The notes beneath the pieces are model-generated. The model was not told where the DNA came from. It worked only from the letters and a program-made list of their open reading frames with translations, and searched no databases. From Altererythrobacter sp. BO-6 (GTDB taxonomy: Bacteria; Pseudomonadota; Alphaproteobacteria; Sphingomonadales; Sphingomonadaceae), in contig NZ_CP049259.1 of the NCBI RefSeq assembly GCF_011047315.1, positions 2,957,001 through 3,021,000 of the forward strand: a stretch of DNA of 64,000 nt. Direction: 5' to 3'. This document shows, piece by piece, positions 1 to 9,723 of this stretch. Within the stretch, counting starts at the first letter, position 1. Every line of letters starts with the position of its first letter. A program made the translations under genes and the position numbers.

Positions 1-1392
1 TCGATCACCATCTACAATAACGGCCAGGCGCTGGTGCAGGACGTACGGCAAATTGCGATCGCTGCAGGCCGCAGCCGGATCGAATTCCCCGATGTCTCGG
101 CCCAGATCAGGCCGGAAACGCTCAGCTTCGCTGCCAGTGGCGCGGCGATTGTCGAGCAGAACTTCGACTTTGACCTGCTGACCCCGCAAAAGATGATGGA
201 GAAGGCGATCGGCCAAACGGTCACGCTGATCCGCACCAATCCCGCAACCGGTGCAGAAACGCGCGAGCGCGCCAAGGTGCTGTCGACCGCAGGCGGCGTG
301 GTGATCCAGATCGGTGACCGGATCGAAGTGCTGCGTGACGACGGCCTGCCGGTGCGCGTCGTGTTCGACCGGGTTCCCCCGAACCTGCGCGCGCGGCCGA
401 CACTCTCGGTAAACGTCCAGAGCGACCGGGCCGGCACGCGCCCTGCCTCGATCCGTTACCTGACCCCGGGGCTGGGCTGGAACGCCGACTATGTCGCGCT
501 GTTCGACGAAGGGCGGGGCACGATCGACGTCCAGGGCTGGGTCACGCTGACCAATAACACCGGCACCACTTTCAACAACGCCAACACCCTGCTGGTGGCT
601 GGCAACCCGTCCAATGCATCTGTGCGGTATCGGCAGATCATGTCGCGCGCCGTCGCAACCACGCGCCCCGGCACGGAAAGTGCGGACCGCGAACAGGTGG
701 GCGATTTCTACCTTTACCCGATCAGCGGGCGGACCACGATTGCCAACGCCCAGACCAAGCAGGTCAGCTTCCTTGACGCGCACGGCGTTCCGGCGCGCAA
801 GGTCTATGGCCACACTGTTGTCTGGCTGGCGAATGATGGTGAACCCCAGAACGTCAGCAGCGAGATCGCCTTCAGTTCGTCGCGCTCGGGCGGGCTGGGC
901 GATGCGCTGCCCGCAGGCACCGTGCGGTTCTATCAGCGCGACCGCAAGGGCAGCCCGCAATTCATCGGTGAGAGCGCGATCGATCACACTCCCATGGGCA
1001 GCGAGCTGACGCTGCGAACCGGCGATGCCTTCGATATCCAAGTGAAGTCCGAAGTCGAAAAGCGCGAGAAAATGACCCCGGACGAGTGGGAGCGGGTCGA
1101 ACGCTTCAAGGTCACCTTGCCCGATGGCGAGGCCGTGAGCGGCATTCGTGAGCGGCCCAAGACCTATTGGACCACCACGATGCGCTATACGCTGACCAAC
1201 GCCAAATCCTCGCCTGTAGAGGTCGAACTGGTCCAGGCCGGGCTCGACTATGGCTGGTGGAGCCGCGATTTCCGTGTTGTCAGCGAGGACGTGCCGGGGG
1301 AACAGCTGAACGCCAACAAGCGCAAATATGTCATCAGCGTGCCCGCCAATGGCGAGCGGGTGGTGCGGGTGACCTACGCTACGCGGTATTGA
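1..1392 (+). CDS. DUF4139 domain-containing protein (5' end cut by window)
   Basis: The frame is open from base 1, so the start and any signal peptide lie outside the window; 463 residues are visible. The sequence is typical of the DUF4139 family, a large beta-rich domain of unestablished function in exported proteins: an N-terminal NNGQALV strand, the TRTNPATG-type segment (here IRTNPATG, around residue 78), then GLGWNADYVALF and a long C-terminal beta region ending in NGERVVRVTYATRY. No catalytic motif is visible. The next gene starts 4 bp after the stop and is a divergent paralogue, so the two are probably co-transcribed and derive from a tandem duplication. Family assignment is confident; the molecular role is unknown. 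Confidence 0.85.
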   Translation, partial: SITIYNNGQALVQDVRQIAIAAGRSRIEFPDVSAQIRPETLSFAASGAAIVEQNFDFDLLTPQKMMEKAIGQTVTLIRTNPATGAETRERAKVLSTAGGVVIQIGDRIEVLRDDGLPVRVVFDRVPPNLRARPTLSVNVQSDRAGTRPASIRYLTPGLGWNADYVALFDEGRGTIDVQGWVTLTNNTGTTFNNANTLLVAGNPSNASVRYRQIMSRAVATTRPGTESADREQVGDFYLYPISGRTTIANAQTKQVSFLDAHGVPARKVYGHTVVWLANDGEPQNVSSEIAFSSSRSGGLGDALPAGTVRFYQRDRKGSPQFIGESAIDHTPMGSELTLRTGDAFDIQVKSEVEKREKMTPDEWERVERFKVTLPDGEAVSGIRERPKTYWTTTMRYTLTNAKSSPVEVELVQAGLDYGWWSRDFRVVSEDVPGEQLNANKRKYVISVPANGERVVRVTYATRY

Positions 1393-1396
1393 TCCG

Positions 1397-2995
1397 ATGC
1401 GCCGCTTGCGCGCCTGTGTAATTGCCGCGCTGGCACTGCTCGGCGGTCCGCTGGCCGCGCGCGAGGTAGTGGATGCATCCGCGCCAGAAAAGCTTGCGGT
1501 CACGATCTATCGCGATCCCAGCCAGGGAGAGTTCGATCCCGATAGGCCGCAAGGCTTCGGCCTGATCAGCGAAACCCGCACAGTCACCTTGCCACCCGGC
1601 GAATCGACTATCCGCTTCACCGGCGTCGCCGAGGGAATGGTCGCGGTCTCGGCCATGGTCACCGGCCTGCCCGGCGGCACGATCGAGAAGAACCGCAATG
1701 CAGCGCTGCTTTCCCCTGCTGCGCTGGTCGACGGAACACTGGGCAACCGCGTTACCGTCACCCGCACGAACCCCGCAACCGGCGTTGCACAAAGCGAGCA
1801 AGCGGTCGTCCGCACCCGTGCCGATGGCGGCATCGTGCTGCAAACGTCGCAAGGATATGAAGCGGTGCGCTGCTCAGGCCTGCCCGAACGGCTCGGCTTT
1901 GACCGTGTACCGGCGGGACTGTCAGCGGAACCGGTGTTTACCATCGACACGCGCGACGAGACCGGCGGCAACTACACCGTCACGTTGACCTATCTCGCCT
2001 GGGGCTTCGACTGGCGCGCGCATTATGTCGCGACGCTGCATGACGGCAAGGCAGGCGGGCGCCGTGACATGCGCATGCGCAGCTGGCTGACACTGGTGAA
2101 TGACAATGCGCAGAGCTTCGAAAATGCCGAACTGTCGGTTGTTGCCGGCACGCTCAATATCGAATCTGACTTCGAGGATCTGGCTGAGCCTCCGCGCGGC
2201 GCGCCGCTGCGACTCGAATGCTGGCCGATCGGGAGCACTGCGCTGGGGACGTATATCGATTACCTGCCGGCCCCTCCTCCGCCCATGATGATGGCCCCGA
2301 TCAGCGAAGCGATCATGGTCACCGGTTCGCGCCTTCGCGCAAAGGAATTCGATTCCGCGTCTCCCGTAGCGATGATCGCGAGCGAGGAAAATCTCGGCGA
2401 TTTCAAGCTGTTTCGCGTGCCGGAGCCGGTCACCGTACGGGCTAAGGGGATGAAGCAGGTCGCCTTTCTCGACAAGGACCGGGTGCGCGGCGAATTGATC
2501 AAAGAAGCCTATTGCGATCTTTACGACCGGTTTGATGACGACCAGGATTTCCGCCCCGTCAGCCTGCTTTACCGCGTTGAGAACGAAGAAAAGCTGGGCC
2601 TCGGCGCGTCATTGCCGCGCGGCGGCGCGACAGTGTTCGAACCTTCTTCGGCGGGAGAACTGCTGATCGGCGAAAGCGGCCTGCGCGATTATGCTGTTGG
2701 CGAAGAGGTCGAAATCCGGCTGGGTGAAAGCTCCCTCGTCTTTGGCCAATGTGCAGGCACGGGATCGTCCCAGGACATGGGGCCTGACGAGAACGACTGG
2801 CAGGAAGTGCGCGCGGTGCTAACCAATGCGGGAAGCAATTCGATCGAGGTCGAACTTCAAATCGGCAGCAGTACCGGCTGGCAGGTAAAAAAGGCGCGTG
2901 GGGCAAGGGTGCGCAATGGCACGCACGTAGTGACCGTGCGTGTCGCGGCGGGGGGAACTTCCGAGATGAAGTTCTGGGTCCGAGAGCTTGACTGA
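1397..2995 (+). CDS. Exported DUF4139 domain-containing protein, second tandem copy
   Basis: This 532-residue protein opens with a signal peptide (MRRLRACVIAALALLGGPLAA) that probably ends at ALA-type residues near 21, so it acts in the envelope. It shares with its upstream neighbour the TRTNPATG segment and a GFDWRAHYVA segment matching GLGWNADYVA, which identifies the DUF4139 fold. Between the conserved halves it has a proline/methionine-rich linker (PAPPPPMMMAP) followed by residues 308-324, VTGSRLRAKEFDSASPV. That stretch closely resembles the plug-domain start of TonB-dependent receptors and is unexpected in this family. The gene ends 154 bp before recA. Function is unknown; the pairing suggests the two paralogues act together at the cell surface. 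Confidence 0.85.
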   Translation: MRRLRACVIAALALLGGPLAAREVVDASAPEKLAVTIYRDPSQGEFDPDRPQGFGLISETRTVTLPPGESTIRFTGVAEGMVAVSAMVTGLPGGTIEKNRNAALLSPAALVDGTLGNRVTVTRTNPATGVAQSEQAVVRTRADGGIVLQTSQGYEAVRCSGLPERLGFDRVPAGLSAEPVFTIDTRDETGGNYTVTLTYLAWGFDWRAHYVATLHDGKAGGRRDMRMRSWLTLVNDNAQSFENAELSVVAGTLNIESDFEDLAEPPRGAPLRLECWPIGSTALGTYIDYLPAPPPPMMMAPISEAIMVTGSRLRAKEFDSASPVAMIASEENLGDFKLFRVPEPVTVRAKGMKQVAFLDKDRVRGELIKEAYCDLYDRFDDDQDFRPVSLLYRVENEEKLGLGASLPRGGATVFEPSSAGELLIGESGLRDYAVGEEVEIRLGESSLVFGQCAGTGSSQDMGPDENDWQEVRAVLTNAGSNSIEVELQIGSSTGWQVKKARGARVRNGTHVVTVRVAAGGTSEMKFWVRELD

Positions 2996-3049
2996 CGCGT
3001 TTGTGCTGTTCGTTTTTCCGGCCTTGGCGGTGTTGTGACAAAAAATTTC

Positions 3050-3064
3050 GTTCCCCACTTGTTC
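3050..3064 (+). promoter_or_regulatory. LexA (SOS) box of recA
   Basis: GTTC at 3050-3053 and GTTC at 3061-3064 are separated by exactly 7 bases. This is the alphaproteobacterial LexA direct repeat GTTC-N7-GTTC. It lies 86 bp before the recA ATG and covers the likely -35 element, so LexA binding would block transcription until DNA damage. Confidence 0.88.
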
Positions 3065-3087
3065 TTGTGGAACAAACCCGATACATA
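3059..3087 (+). promoter_or_regulatory. Probable recA promoter
   Basis: TTGTTC (3059-3064) and TACATA (3082-3087) have a 17-bp spacer and fit a sigma-70 type promoter. The -35 element coincides with the second half of the LexA box. The predicted transcript start is about 3094, leaving a leader of roughly 55 bases before the recA start codon. Confidence 0.6.
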
Positions 3088-3149
3088 GCCTCTCAACAGG
3101 GCGGTCGATAACCGGCTTTCAGCCCTAGGCAAGCAAGGGAGGCCATGCG

Positions 3150-4214
3150 ATGGCGACGAGTCTGAAACTGGTTGAAAAGGAGTCATCCGTGGATCGTCAG
3201 AAGGCGCTCGAAGCCGCTTTGGCCCAGATTGACCGGGCCTTTGGCAAAGGCTCGGCGATGAAGCTCGGTTCGAAGGAAACGATGCAGGTCGAATCGATTT
3301 CGACCGGCTCGCTCGGCCTCGATATCGCGCTTGGTATCGGCGGATTGCCCAAGGGGCGCGTGATCGAGGTGTATGGTCCGGAAAGCTCGGGCAAGACCAC
3401 GCTGGCGCTGCATGTGATTGCCGAAGCGCAGAAGAATGGCGGCACGGCGGCTTTCGTCGATGCCGAACATGCGCTGGACCCGGTCTATGCCAAGAAGCTC
3501 GGCGTCGATATCGACGAGTTGATCGTGTCGCAGCCCGACACGGGCGAGCAGGCGCTGGAAATCACCGATACGCTGGTGCGTTCGAATGCGATCGATGTGC
3601 TGGTGGTGGACTCGGTCGCGGCGCTGGTGCCGCGCGCGGAGATCGAAGGCGAGATGGGTGACAGCCATGTCGGCCTGCAGGCCCGCCTGATGTCGCAATC
3701 GCTGCGCAAGCTGACGGGTTCGATCAACCGTTCGAAGTGCATGGTGATTTTCATCAACCAGCTGCGCATGAAGATCGGGGTGATGTACGGCAATCCGGAA
3801 ACCACCACCGGCGGCAATGCGCTCAAGTTCTACGCCTCGGTTCGGCTCGACATTCGCCGCACCGGCCAGATCAAGGATCGTGACGATATCGTTGGCAACA
3901 CCACTCGCGTGAAAGTGGTGAAGAACAAGGTCGCGCCACCGTTCAAGCAGGTCGAATTCGACATCATGTATGGCGAAGGCATCTCGAAGATCGGCGAGAT
4001 CCTGGACCTGGGCGTCAAGGCAGGGCTGGTCGAGAAATCCGGCAGCTGGTTCTCCTATGACAGCATCCGGATCGGCCAGGGCCGCGAAAATGCCAAGCAG
4101 TACCTCAAGGACAACCCAGAGATTTGCGACAAGTTGGAAGCTGCCATCCGCAGCCAGACCGACAAGGTCGCCGAGGAGATGATGACGGGCCCGGACGCGG
4201 ATTCCGACGACTGA
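3150..4214 (+). CDS. recA: Recombinase RecA
   Basis: This 354-residue protein is the ATP-dependent strand-exchange recombinase of homologous recombination and the co-protease that triggers LexA cleavage. The Walker A motif GPESSGKT lies near residues 72-79, the Walker B strand [10 protein letters not shown] near 145, and loop L2 with [20 protein letters not shown] near 198-217. The C-terminus is acidic (PDADSDD), as usual for RecA. Length is normal. An SOS box and promoter lie directly upstream and a terminator-like hairpin downstream, so it is probably a single-gene unit. Confidence 0.98.
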   Translation: MATSLKLVEKESSVDRQKALEAALAQIDRAFGKGSAMKLGSKETMQVESISTGSLGLDIALGIGGLPKGRVIEVYGPESSGKTTLALHVIAEAQKNGGTAAFVDAEHALDPVYAKKLGVDIDELIVSQPDTGEQALEITDTLVRSNAIDVLVVDSVAALVPRAEIEGEMGDSHVGLQARLMSQSLRKLTGSINRSKCMVIFINQLRMKIGVMYGNPETTTGGNALKFYASVRLDIRRTGQIKDRDDIVGNTTRVKVVKNKVAPPFKQVEFDIMYGEGISKIGEILDLGVKAGLVEKSGSWFSYDSIRIGQGRENAKQYLKDNPEICDKLEAAIRSQTDKVAEEMMTGPDADSDD

Positions 4215-4253
4215 TCCTCAAGCAGGCGCAAGCGGCGCCTGGAAAACCGGAAA

Positions 4254-4294
4254 GCCGGCGCGAGCGTTCCTCTCCAGGGCCCGCGTCGGCTTTT
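4254..4294 (+). terminator. Probable rho-independent terminator after recA
   Basis: GCCGGCGCG (4254-4262) pairs with CGCGTCGGC (4282-4290), with one G-T pair, across a 19-base loop, and TTTT follows. It begins 39 bp after the recA stop. The large loop and short T run make this a moderate call. Confidence 0.55.
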
Positions 4295-4389
4295 CGATTC
4301 CTGCGCATGGATTGAATTCTCCCGCACCGACGCGCATGGGGAACTGACGGGCTCCGGAGCTTGGGACCGCAAGAACCATCGGAGAGACT

Positions 4390-5226
4390 ATGGCTGGCGT
4401 CGATACACAGGAATGGCAGGGCCGGGTGGGCAAATCGTGGGCTGCCGAGTGGCAGCGCACCGATCGCAGCTTCTCGCAGTTAACGGAAGAGCTGAAGCGG
4501 CAAATCTTCGCCCTCGAATTTTCGCATGTGCTCGATATCGGCTGTGGCGCCGGCGAATTGTCGCTGGCGGTGGCCGCAGCGCGCCCCAACGCGCAGGTGG
4601 TGGGGGTGGATGTATCGCCCGACCTGATCGAGGCGGCACGGGCTCGGGCGCGCTCGATCGAGAATCTGCATTTCGAACTGGCCGATGCGGCCACTTGGCA
4701 TCCGGATGATGGGGCTGCACCCGACCTATTGATGTCTCGCCATGGGGTAATGTTCTTCGACGATCCGGTGGCGGCGTTTGCCAATCTCCGATGCATTTCC
4801 GCGCCTGGTGCCTGTATGATCTTTTCCTGCTTTCGGGAGATCGACCAGAATCCGTTCTTTCGCGAGGCGGGGCGCCTGGTTCCTCCCGATCCGGCAGCAC
4901 CGCCGGGCGATCCGCATGCGCCAGGTCCTTTTGCCTTCGCGGACAAGGACCGGGTCGAGCGTATCCTGGCCGAGGCGGGTTGGCGAGATATCCGTTTTGA
5001 AGCCTTTGATTTCGATATGATCGCTGGTGCGGGCGAGCATCCGGTCCAAGATGCGGTGGGCTATTTCAGCCGCATCGGCCCAGCGGCGCGCGCGCTCGCC
5101 GACATCGAAGGGGCTGAAGAGGAGCAAATGCTGGCGCGCATTCGCGAACTGTCCGAGGCAAATTTGCGTCACGGGAAAGTCGCGTTGGGTGCCGGTGTGT
5201 GGATTGTGTCAGCGCGGCACAGCTGA
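4390..5226 (+). CDS. Class I SAM-dependent methyltransferase
   Basis: A 278-residue soluble protein. The SAM-binding motif [17 protein letters not shown], lies near residues 47-62; an acidic motif II ([14 protein letters not shown]) follows, then [13 protein letters not shown] as the motif IV region. The start is the ATG preceded by GGAGAG. The family is clear but the substrate is not: it is closest in style to Methyltransf_11/25 small-molecule or ubiquinone-type enzymes. It sits between recA and alaS, and its end lies 50 bp before the alaS start, so it may be co-transcribed with alaS. Confidence 0.9.
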   Translation: MAGVDTQEWQGRVGKSWAAEWQRTDRSFSQLTEELKRQIFALEFSHVLDIGCGAGELSLAVAAARPNAQVVGVDVSPDLIEAARARARSIENLHFELADAATWHPDDGAAPDLLMSRHGVMFFDDPVAAFANLRCISAPGACMIFSCFREIDQNPFFREAGRLVPPDPAAPPGDPHAPGPFAFADKDRVERILAEAGWRDIRFEAFDFDMIAGAGEHPVQDAVGYFSRIGPAARALADIEGAEEEQMLARIRELSEANLRHGKVALGAGVWIVSARHS

Positions 5227-5276
5227 ATGCGCTAACCGGCTTGTCGCGCGGCCAAGTAAGCCCTAACTGCGCATCC

Positions 5277-7943
5277 ATGACGTCGACCAACGAAATCCGC
5301 CGCTCCTTCCTCGACTATTTCGCTTCGGCTGACCACGCCGAGATCGCGAGCGCGCCGCTTGTTCCCTACAACGATCCCACGCTGATGTTCGTCAATGCGG
5401 GCATGGTGCCGTTCAAGAATTCCTTTACGGGCCTCGAAGCCCCGCCTGCGCCGCGCGCCACCAGCTCGCAGAAATGCGTGCGCGCCGGGGGCAAGCACAA
5501 CGATCTCGACAATGTCGGCTACACCGCGCGGCATCACACCTTCTTCGAAATGCTCGGCAATTTCTCGTTCGGCGACTATTTCAAGGAACAGGCGATCCAC
5601 CACGCGTGGTCCCTGCTGACAAAGGAATGGGGCCTGTCGGCGGACAAGCTGACCACCACGGTCTATCACACCGATGACGAGGCGTTTGACTTGTGGCGCA
5701 AGATTTCGGGCCTGCCTGAAAGCCGCATCATCCGTATCCCCACCAACGACAATTTCTGGTCGATGGGGGACACCGGCCCGTGCGGTCCCTGCTCGGAAAT
5801 TTTCTACGATCATGGTGAGCACATCTTCGGCGGCCCTCCGGGCAGCCCGGATGAGGATGGGGATCGCTTCGTCGAGATCTGGAACCTCGTGTTCATGCAG
5901 TTCGACCAGCAGGCTGATGGCACGCGCAGCAACCTGCCCAAACCCTCGATCGACACCGGCATGGGCCTCGAGCGCATCGCGGCAGTGATGCAGGGCGTCC
6001 ACGACAATTACGACACAGACACCTTCAAGGCGCTGATCGCGGCATCGGAAAGCCTGACCGGGGTCAAGGCTGAAGGGGAGAGCAAGGCCAGCCATCGGGT
6101 AATCGCCGATCACCTGCGCTCCACCAGTTTCCTGATGGCGGACGGCGTCCTGCCCTCGAATGAAGGGCGCGGTTATGTGCTGCGGCGGATCATGCGCCGC
6201 GCCATGCGCCATGCCCACTTGCTGGGCGCAAGCGAGCCGCTGATGCATCGGCTCGTGCCAGCGCTGGTGACCGAAATGGGCCAGGCCTATCCTGAATTGA
6301 CCCGGGGCCAGGCGCTGATCCAGGAAGTGCTCGAGCGTGAGGAAACCCAGTTCCGCAAGACGCTCGACAAGGGCCTGCGGCTGCTCGACGAAGCGACCGG
6401 CAACATGGGCGAAGGCGGCGAGCTTGATGGCGAAACCGCATTCAGGCTCTATGACACCTACGGCTTCCCTTATGACCTGACCGAAGACGCATTGCGTTCG
6501 CGCGGAATCAGTGTCGACCGCGCCGGCTTCGATGCGGCCATGGCGCGCCAGAAGGCGGCCGCCCGTGCGGCCTGGAAGGGCTCCGGCCAGGCGGCTGACA
6601 GCGAAGTCTGGTTCGACATTGCCGAGCGGGAAGGCGCGACCGAGTTTACCGGCTACACCGCAACCAGCGGCGAGGGCCGGGTCGTGGCACTGGTCAAGGA
6701 CGGGGCCGAGATCGAGCAGGCCGCTGCGGGAGACGAAGTTGTCATCCTGACCAACCAGACGCCGTTCTATGGCGAAAGCGGCGGGCAGACGGGCGATGCC
6801 GGGTCAATTTCTACCGCCGCTGGCCTGCGTGCCGCTGTGCACGACACCTCGAAGCCGCTCGGGCGGCTGCATGCGCATCACACCCGCATCGAGGCGGGTT
6901 CAATCGCCGTGGGCGATACCGTCCATCTCGATGTCGACGTGGCACGGCGCGACCGGATCCGGGCCAATCATTCGGCGACGCACCTGGTGCATGCCGCACT
7001 GCGCAACACCTTGGGGGCGCATGTGACGCAGAAGGGCTCGCTGGTGGCGGATGACCGCTTCCGGTTCGATTTCTCGCACCCCAAGCCGCTGACTGCCGAA
7101 GAGATCGCTGCGGTCGAAGCCGAAGTGAATGCGGAAATCCGCGCCAACGAGCCGGTGTCGACCCGGCTGATGAGCCCAGATGAGGCGGTCGAGGCGGGCG
7201 CGTTGGCGCTGTTTGGCGAGAAATATGGCGACGAAGTGCGTGTTCTGGCGATGGGACGCGCGGCGACCGGCGGCCGCAATTACTCGGTCGAACTGTGCGG
7301 CGGGACCCATGTCCGCGCGACGGGCGACATCGGAATTTTCCGGATCGTATCCGAAGGCGCCGTGTCTTCCGGTATCCGCCGGATCGAAGCCCTGACCGGC
7401 GAGGCTGCGCGCCAGTGGCTGGTCGACCGCGAAGAGGCGTTGAAGGCTGCTGCCGGTGAGATCCGCGCAACGCCGGAAGAGGTGCCCGCGCGCATTGCGG
7501 CGCTTTTGGCCGAGCGCAGGACGCTTGAGAAAGAGCTCGCCGAAGCGAAGAAGGCGCTGGCGCTTGCAGGCGGCGGCGCTAGCGGCCCGGCGCAGTCGGC
7601 TGACGAGGAGATCGGCGGCGTCACGTTCAGCGGCCAGGTGCTTGAAGGCCTTGACCCCAAAGAGCTGCGCCCACTGCTCGATGAAGCCAAGAACCGGCTC
7701 GGTTCGGGTGTTGCTGCGGCCGTGGCAGTGAATGACGGCAAGGCGGCCTTTGCCGTTGCCGTGACCGATGACCTGACAGCCCGTTTCAGCGCGGTCGACC
7801 TTGTTCGCATTGGTGTGGAGGCATTGGGCGGCAAGGGCGGCGGCGGGCGGCCCGACATGGCGCAGGGCGGTGGCCCGGATGGCAGCAAGGCCGATCAGGC
7901 GCTGGCTGCGGTGCGCGAGGCGCTGGCCAAAGTCAGCGCCTGA
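5277..7943 (+). CDS. alaS: Alanyl-tRNA synthetase
   Basis: An 888-residue class IIc synthetase that charges tRNA-Ala. The N-terminal catalytic core begins [15 protein letters not shown] and includes the [12 protein letters not shown] region. The editing domain carries the zinc/editing site residues HSATH (HxxxH) and CGGTH (CxxxH). The C-terminal C-Ala domain ends in the glycine-rich segment [17 protein letters not shown] chose the ATG at 5277 rather than the in-frame ATG at 5199, which overlaps the previous gene and adds a non-conserved 26 residues. Its 3' end is only 9 bp from the convergent antiporter gene. Confidence 0.97.
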   Translation: MTSTNEIRRSFLDYFASADHAEIASAPLVPYNDPTLMFVNAGMVPFKNSFTGLEAPPAPRATSSQKCVRAGGKHNDLDNVGYTARHHTFFEMLGNFSFGDYFKEQAIHHAWSLLTKEWGLSADKLTTTVYHTDDEAFDLWRKISGLPESRIIRIPTNDNFWSMGDTGPCGPCSEIFYDHGEHIFGGPPGSPDEDGDRFVEIWNLVFMQFDQQADGTRSNLPKPSIDTGMGLERIAAVMQGVHDNYDTDTFKALIAASESLTGVKAEGESKASHRVIADHLRSTSFLMADGVLPSNEGRGYVLRRIMRRAMRHAHLLGASEPLMHRLVPALVTEMGQAYPELTRGQALIQEVLEREETQFRKTLDKGLRLLDEATGNMGEGGELDGETAFRLYDTYGFPYDLTEDALRSRGISVDRAGFDAAMARQKAAARAAWKGSGQAADSEVWFDIAEREGATEFTGYTATSGEGRVVALVKDGAEIEQAAAGDEVVILTNQTPFYGESGGQTGDAGSISTAAGLRAAVHDTSKPLGRLHAHHTRIEAGSIAVGDTVHLDVDVARRDRIRANHSATHLVHAALRNTLGAHVTQKGSLVADDRFRFDFSHPKPLTAEEIAAVEAEVNAEIRANEPVSTRLMSPDEAVEAGALALFGEKYGDEVRVLAMGRAATGGRNYSVELCGGTHVRATGDIGIFRIVSEGAVSSGIRRIEALTGEAARQWLVDREEALKAAAGEIRATPEEVPARIAALLAERRTLEKELAEAKKALALAGGGASGPAQSADEEIGGVTFSGQVLEGLDPKELRPLLDEAKNRLGSGVAAAVAVNDGKAAFAVAVTDDLTARFSAVDLVRIGVEALGGKGGGGRPDMAQGGGPDGSKADQALAAVREALAKVSA

Positions 7944-7952
7944 AGGTTTGCC

Positions 7953-9716
7953 TTAGCTATCGGCGCTGGAGGTCCGTAGTTTCGGCCGGAAGTCCAGCTG
8001 GCCGTCGCGCTCGAGCTGTTCGCGGAATTCGTCGCGCTTTTCGTGGATCGAGGCGATCACCGGGCCCATGGCCACGCCGATATCGACAAGCACCGCCTCC
8101 GACAGCTGCAGCGTCGCCTCGAGCGTTTCGGGCACGGCATGACTTGCCCCGGCGCGATAGAGAGCGGCGGCGTGCTCAGGATCGCGTGCGCGGGCAACAA
8201 TGAGGAGATCGGGATGCGCCGCGCGCAGCTTGGCGACCAGTCGCTGCGCCAGCACTGGCTCGTCCATGGTCAGCACAACTGCCGGCGCGGTCTCGATCCC
8301 CAGCCGCGACAAGGCATCCCCCCGCGCTGCATCGCCGAAGGCGGCACGATAACCCTCACGCTTGGCGCGCTCGATCAGGTCCGGATCGGAATCGATCGTA
8401 ACATAGGGCTTGTTGTGTTTGGCCAGCATATCCGCGACGAGCCGCCCGACGCGCCCGGCGCCGACGATGATCGTCCGCGGCTCGTCGACCTCGACCTGAG
8501 CCAGTTCCGGGACAGGTTCGACGCGGCGGGCAATGACGCGACCAAGCCGTGCCAGCAACGGTGTAACAGTCAGGCCGATCGCGGTGACTATCTGCCAGAA
8601 TTGCGCGGTTTCCGCATCGATCAACAGCGCAGAACTGGCGGCCGCGAGCACGATCAGCGTCGTTTCGCTGGGGCTGGCCATCAAGACGCCGGTTTCGGCC
8701 GATGTGCCCCTCCGCGCGCCCATCAGGCGCAACAGGATACCCGTGACGATCGCCTTGAACACCAGCACGCCCACCACCGCCAGCATGATCGGGCCGAGGT
8801 TTTCCCAGATCGTGATGAGGTTGATGCTCATGCCGACCGTGATCAGGAACACGCCAAGCGCAAGGCCCTTGAACGGGTCCATGATCGTTTCGACTTCGGC
8901 GTGGTATTCGGTTTCAGCGATCAACAGGCCGGCGATCAAAGCGCCAACTATGGGTGACAAGCCGGTCGCGGCAGTGGCGAGGCTCGCTCCGATCACGACC
9001 AGTAGCGAGGCGGCCAGGAACAGTTCCGGACTTTTGGTACGGGCTGCCTGCGCAAACAGGCGCGGCAACGCGATCCGCCCAAGTACGAGCAGGGCGGCAA
9101 CCACCAGCCCGCCTTGCCACAGGGTGTCGACCATTCCGCTCCAGCCAGCGTCCTGGGCGTGGGGGGCCATGGCGCCGAGAATGAAAACAATCGGCACGAT
9201 CATGATATCTTCGAACAGCAGCATGGAGAGCGCCGCACGCCCGACCGGCGTTTTTGTCCCGGAGATCGGCAGCACAATGGCGGTCGAAGAAAAGGCGAGC
9301 GCAAAGCCCAGCGCCAGCGCCCCGGTCCAGGCCTGGCCATTCACCATGCCAAGGAAGGCCGCGAGCGAGGAACCGATAATCAGCAGTTCGAGCGCGCCCA
9401 GCCCGAACACCAGCCTGCGCAATTGCCAAAGTCGGTTGAAGCTCAGTTCGAGACCGATTGCGAAGAGCAGCAGGATAATCCCAAAGTCGGCGAAGGGGGT
9501 CAGGCCCTCTGGATCGGTGATCGTGATATGCGCCAGCCACGGGATTTGCGGCACAAGCGAGCCCAGGCCATACGGCCCCACGGCAATCCCGATCAGGATA
9601 AATCCGATGATCGGCGTAATCCGGAAACGCGCGAATACCGGAATCACGATACCGGCAGCGCCCAGGATCACCAGCGCATCAGACAACATCGGGGAAGGTG
9701 CGAGTTCGCCTGCCAT
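7953..9716 (-). CDS. Monovalent cation:proton antiporter-2 (KefB/KefC type) with TrkA-N domain
   Basis: A 587-residue CPA2-family protein. The first ~385 residues are a membrane domain of about 12 hydrophobic helices, including DFGIILLLFAIGLELS and GALIAGLLIAETEYHAEVE, typical of Na+/H+ exchanger folds. The C-terminal ~190 residues carry an NAD-binding RCK/TrkA-N domain with the Rossmann motif IIVGAGRVGRLVADML. It probably mediates K+ or Na+ efflux in exchange for protons at the inner membrane. It starts 7 bp after the GNAT-nitrilase gene on the same strand, so the two are probably co-transcribed. Cation specificity cannot be read from the sequence. Confidence 0.92.
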   Translation of the reverse strand: MAGELAPSPMLSDALVILGAAGIVIPVFARFRITPIIGFILIGIAVGPYGLGSLVPQIPWLAHITITDPEGLTPFADFGIILLLFAIGLELSFNRLWQLRRLVFGLGALELLIIGSSLAAFLGMVNGQAWTGALALGFALAFSSTAIVLPISGTKTPVGRAALSMLLFEDIMIVPIVFILGAMAPHAQDAGWSGMVDTLWQGGLVVAALLVLGRIALPRLFAQAARTKSPELFLAASLLVVIGASLATAATGLSPIVGALIAGLLIAETEYHAEVETIMDPFKGLALGVFLITVGMSINLITIWENLGPIMLAVVGVLVFKAIVTGILLRLMGARRGTSAETGVLMASPSETTLIVLAAASSALLIDAETAQFWQIVTAIGLTVTPLLARLGRVIARRVEPVPELAQVEVDEPRTIIVGAGRVGRLVADMLAKHNKPYVTIDSDPDLIERAKREGYRAAFGDAARGDALSRLGIETAPAVVLTMDEPVLAQRLVAKLRAAHPDLLIVARARDPEHAAALYRAGASHAVPETLEATLQLSEAVLVDIGVAMGPVIASIHEKRDEFREQLERDGQLDFRPKLRTSSADS

Positions 9717-9723
9717 GCAATGA

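Noticed and set aside
5199-5276. Upstream in-frame extension of alaS
   Set aside because: It overlaps the methyltransferase stop and adds 26 non-conserved residues; [11 protein letters not shown] is the usual start.
8533-9723. 396-codon open frame opposite the cation antiporter
   Set aside because: Antisense shadow with no recognisable motif; the minus-strand antiporter has a clear Rossmann motif and membrane helices.
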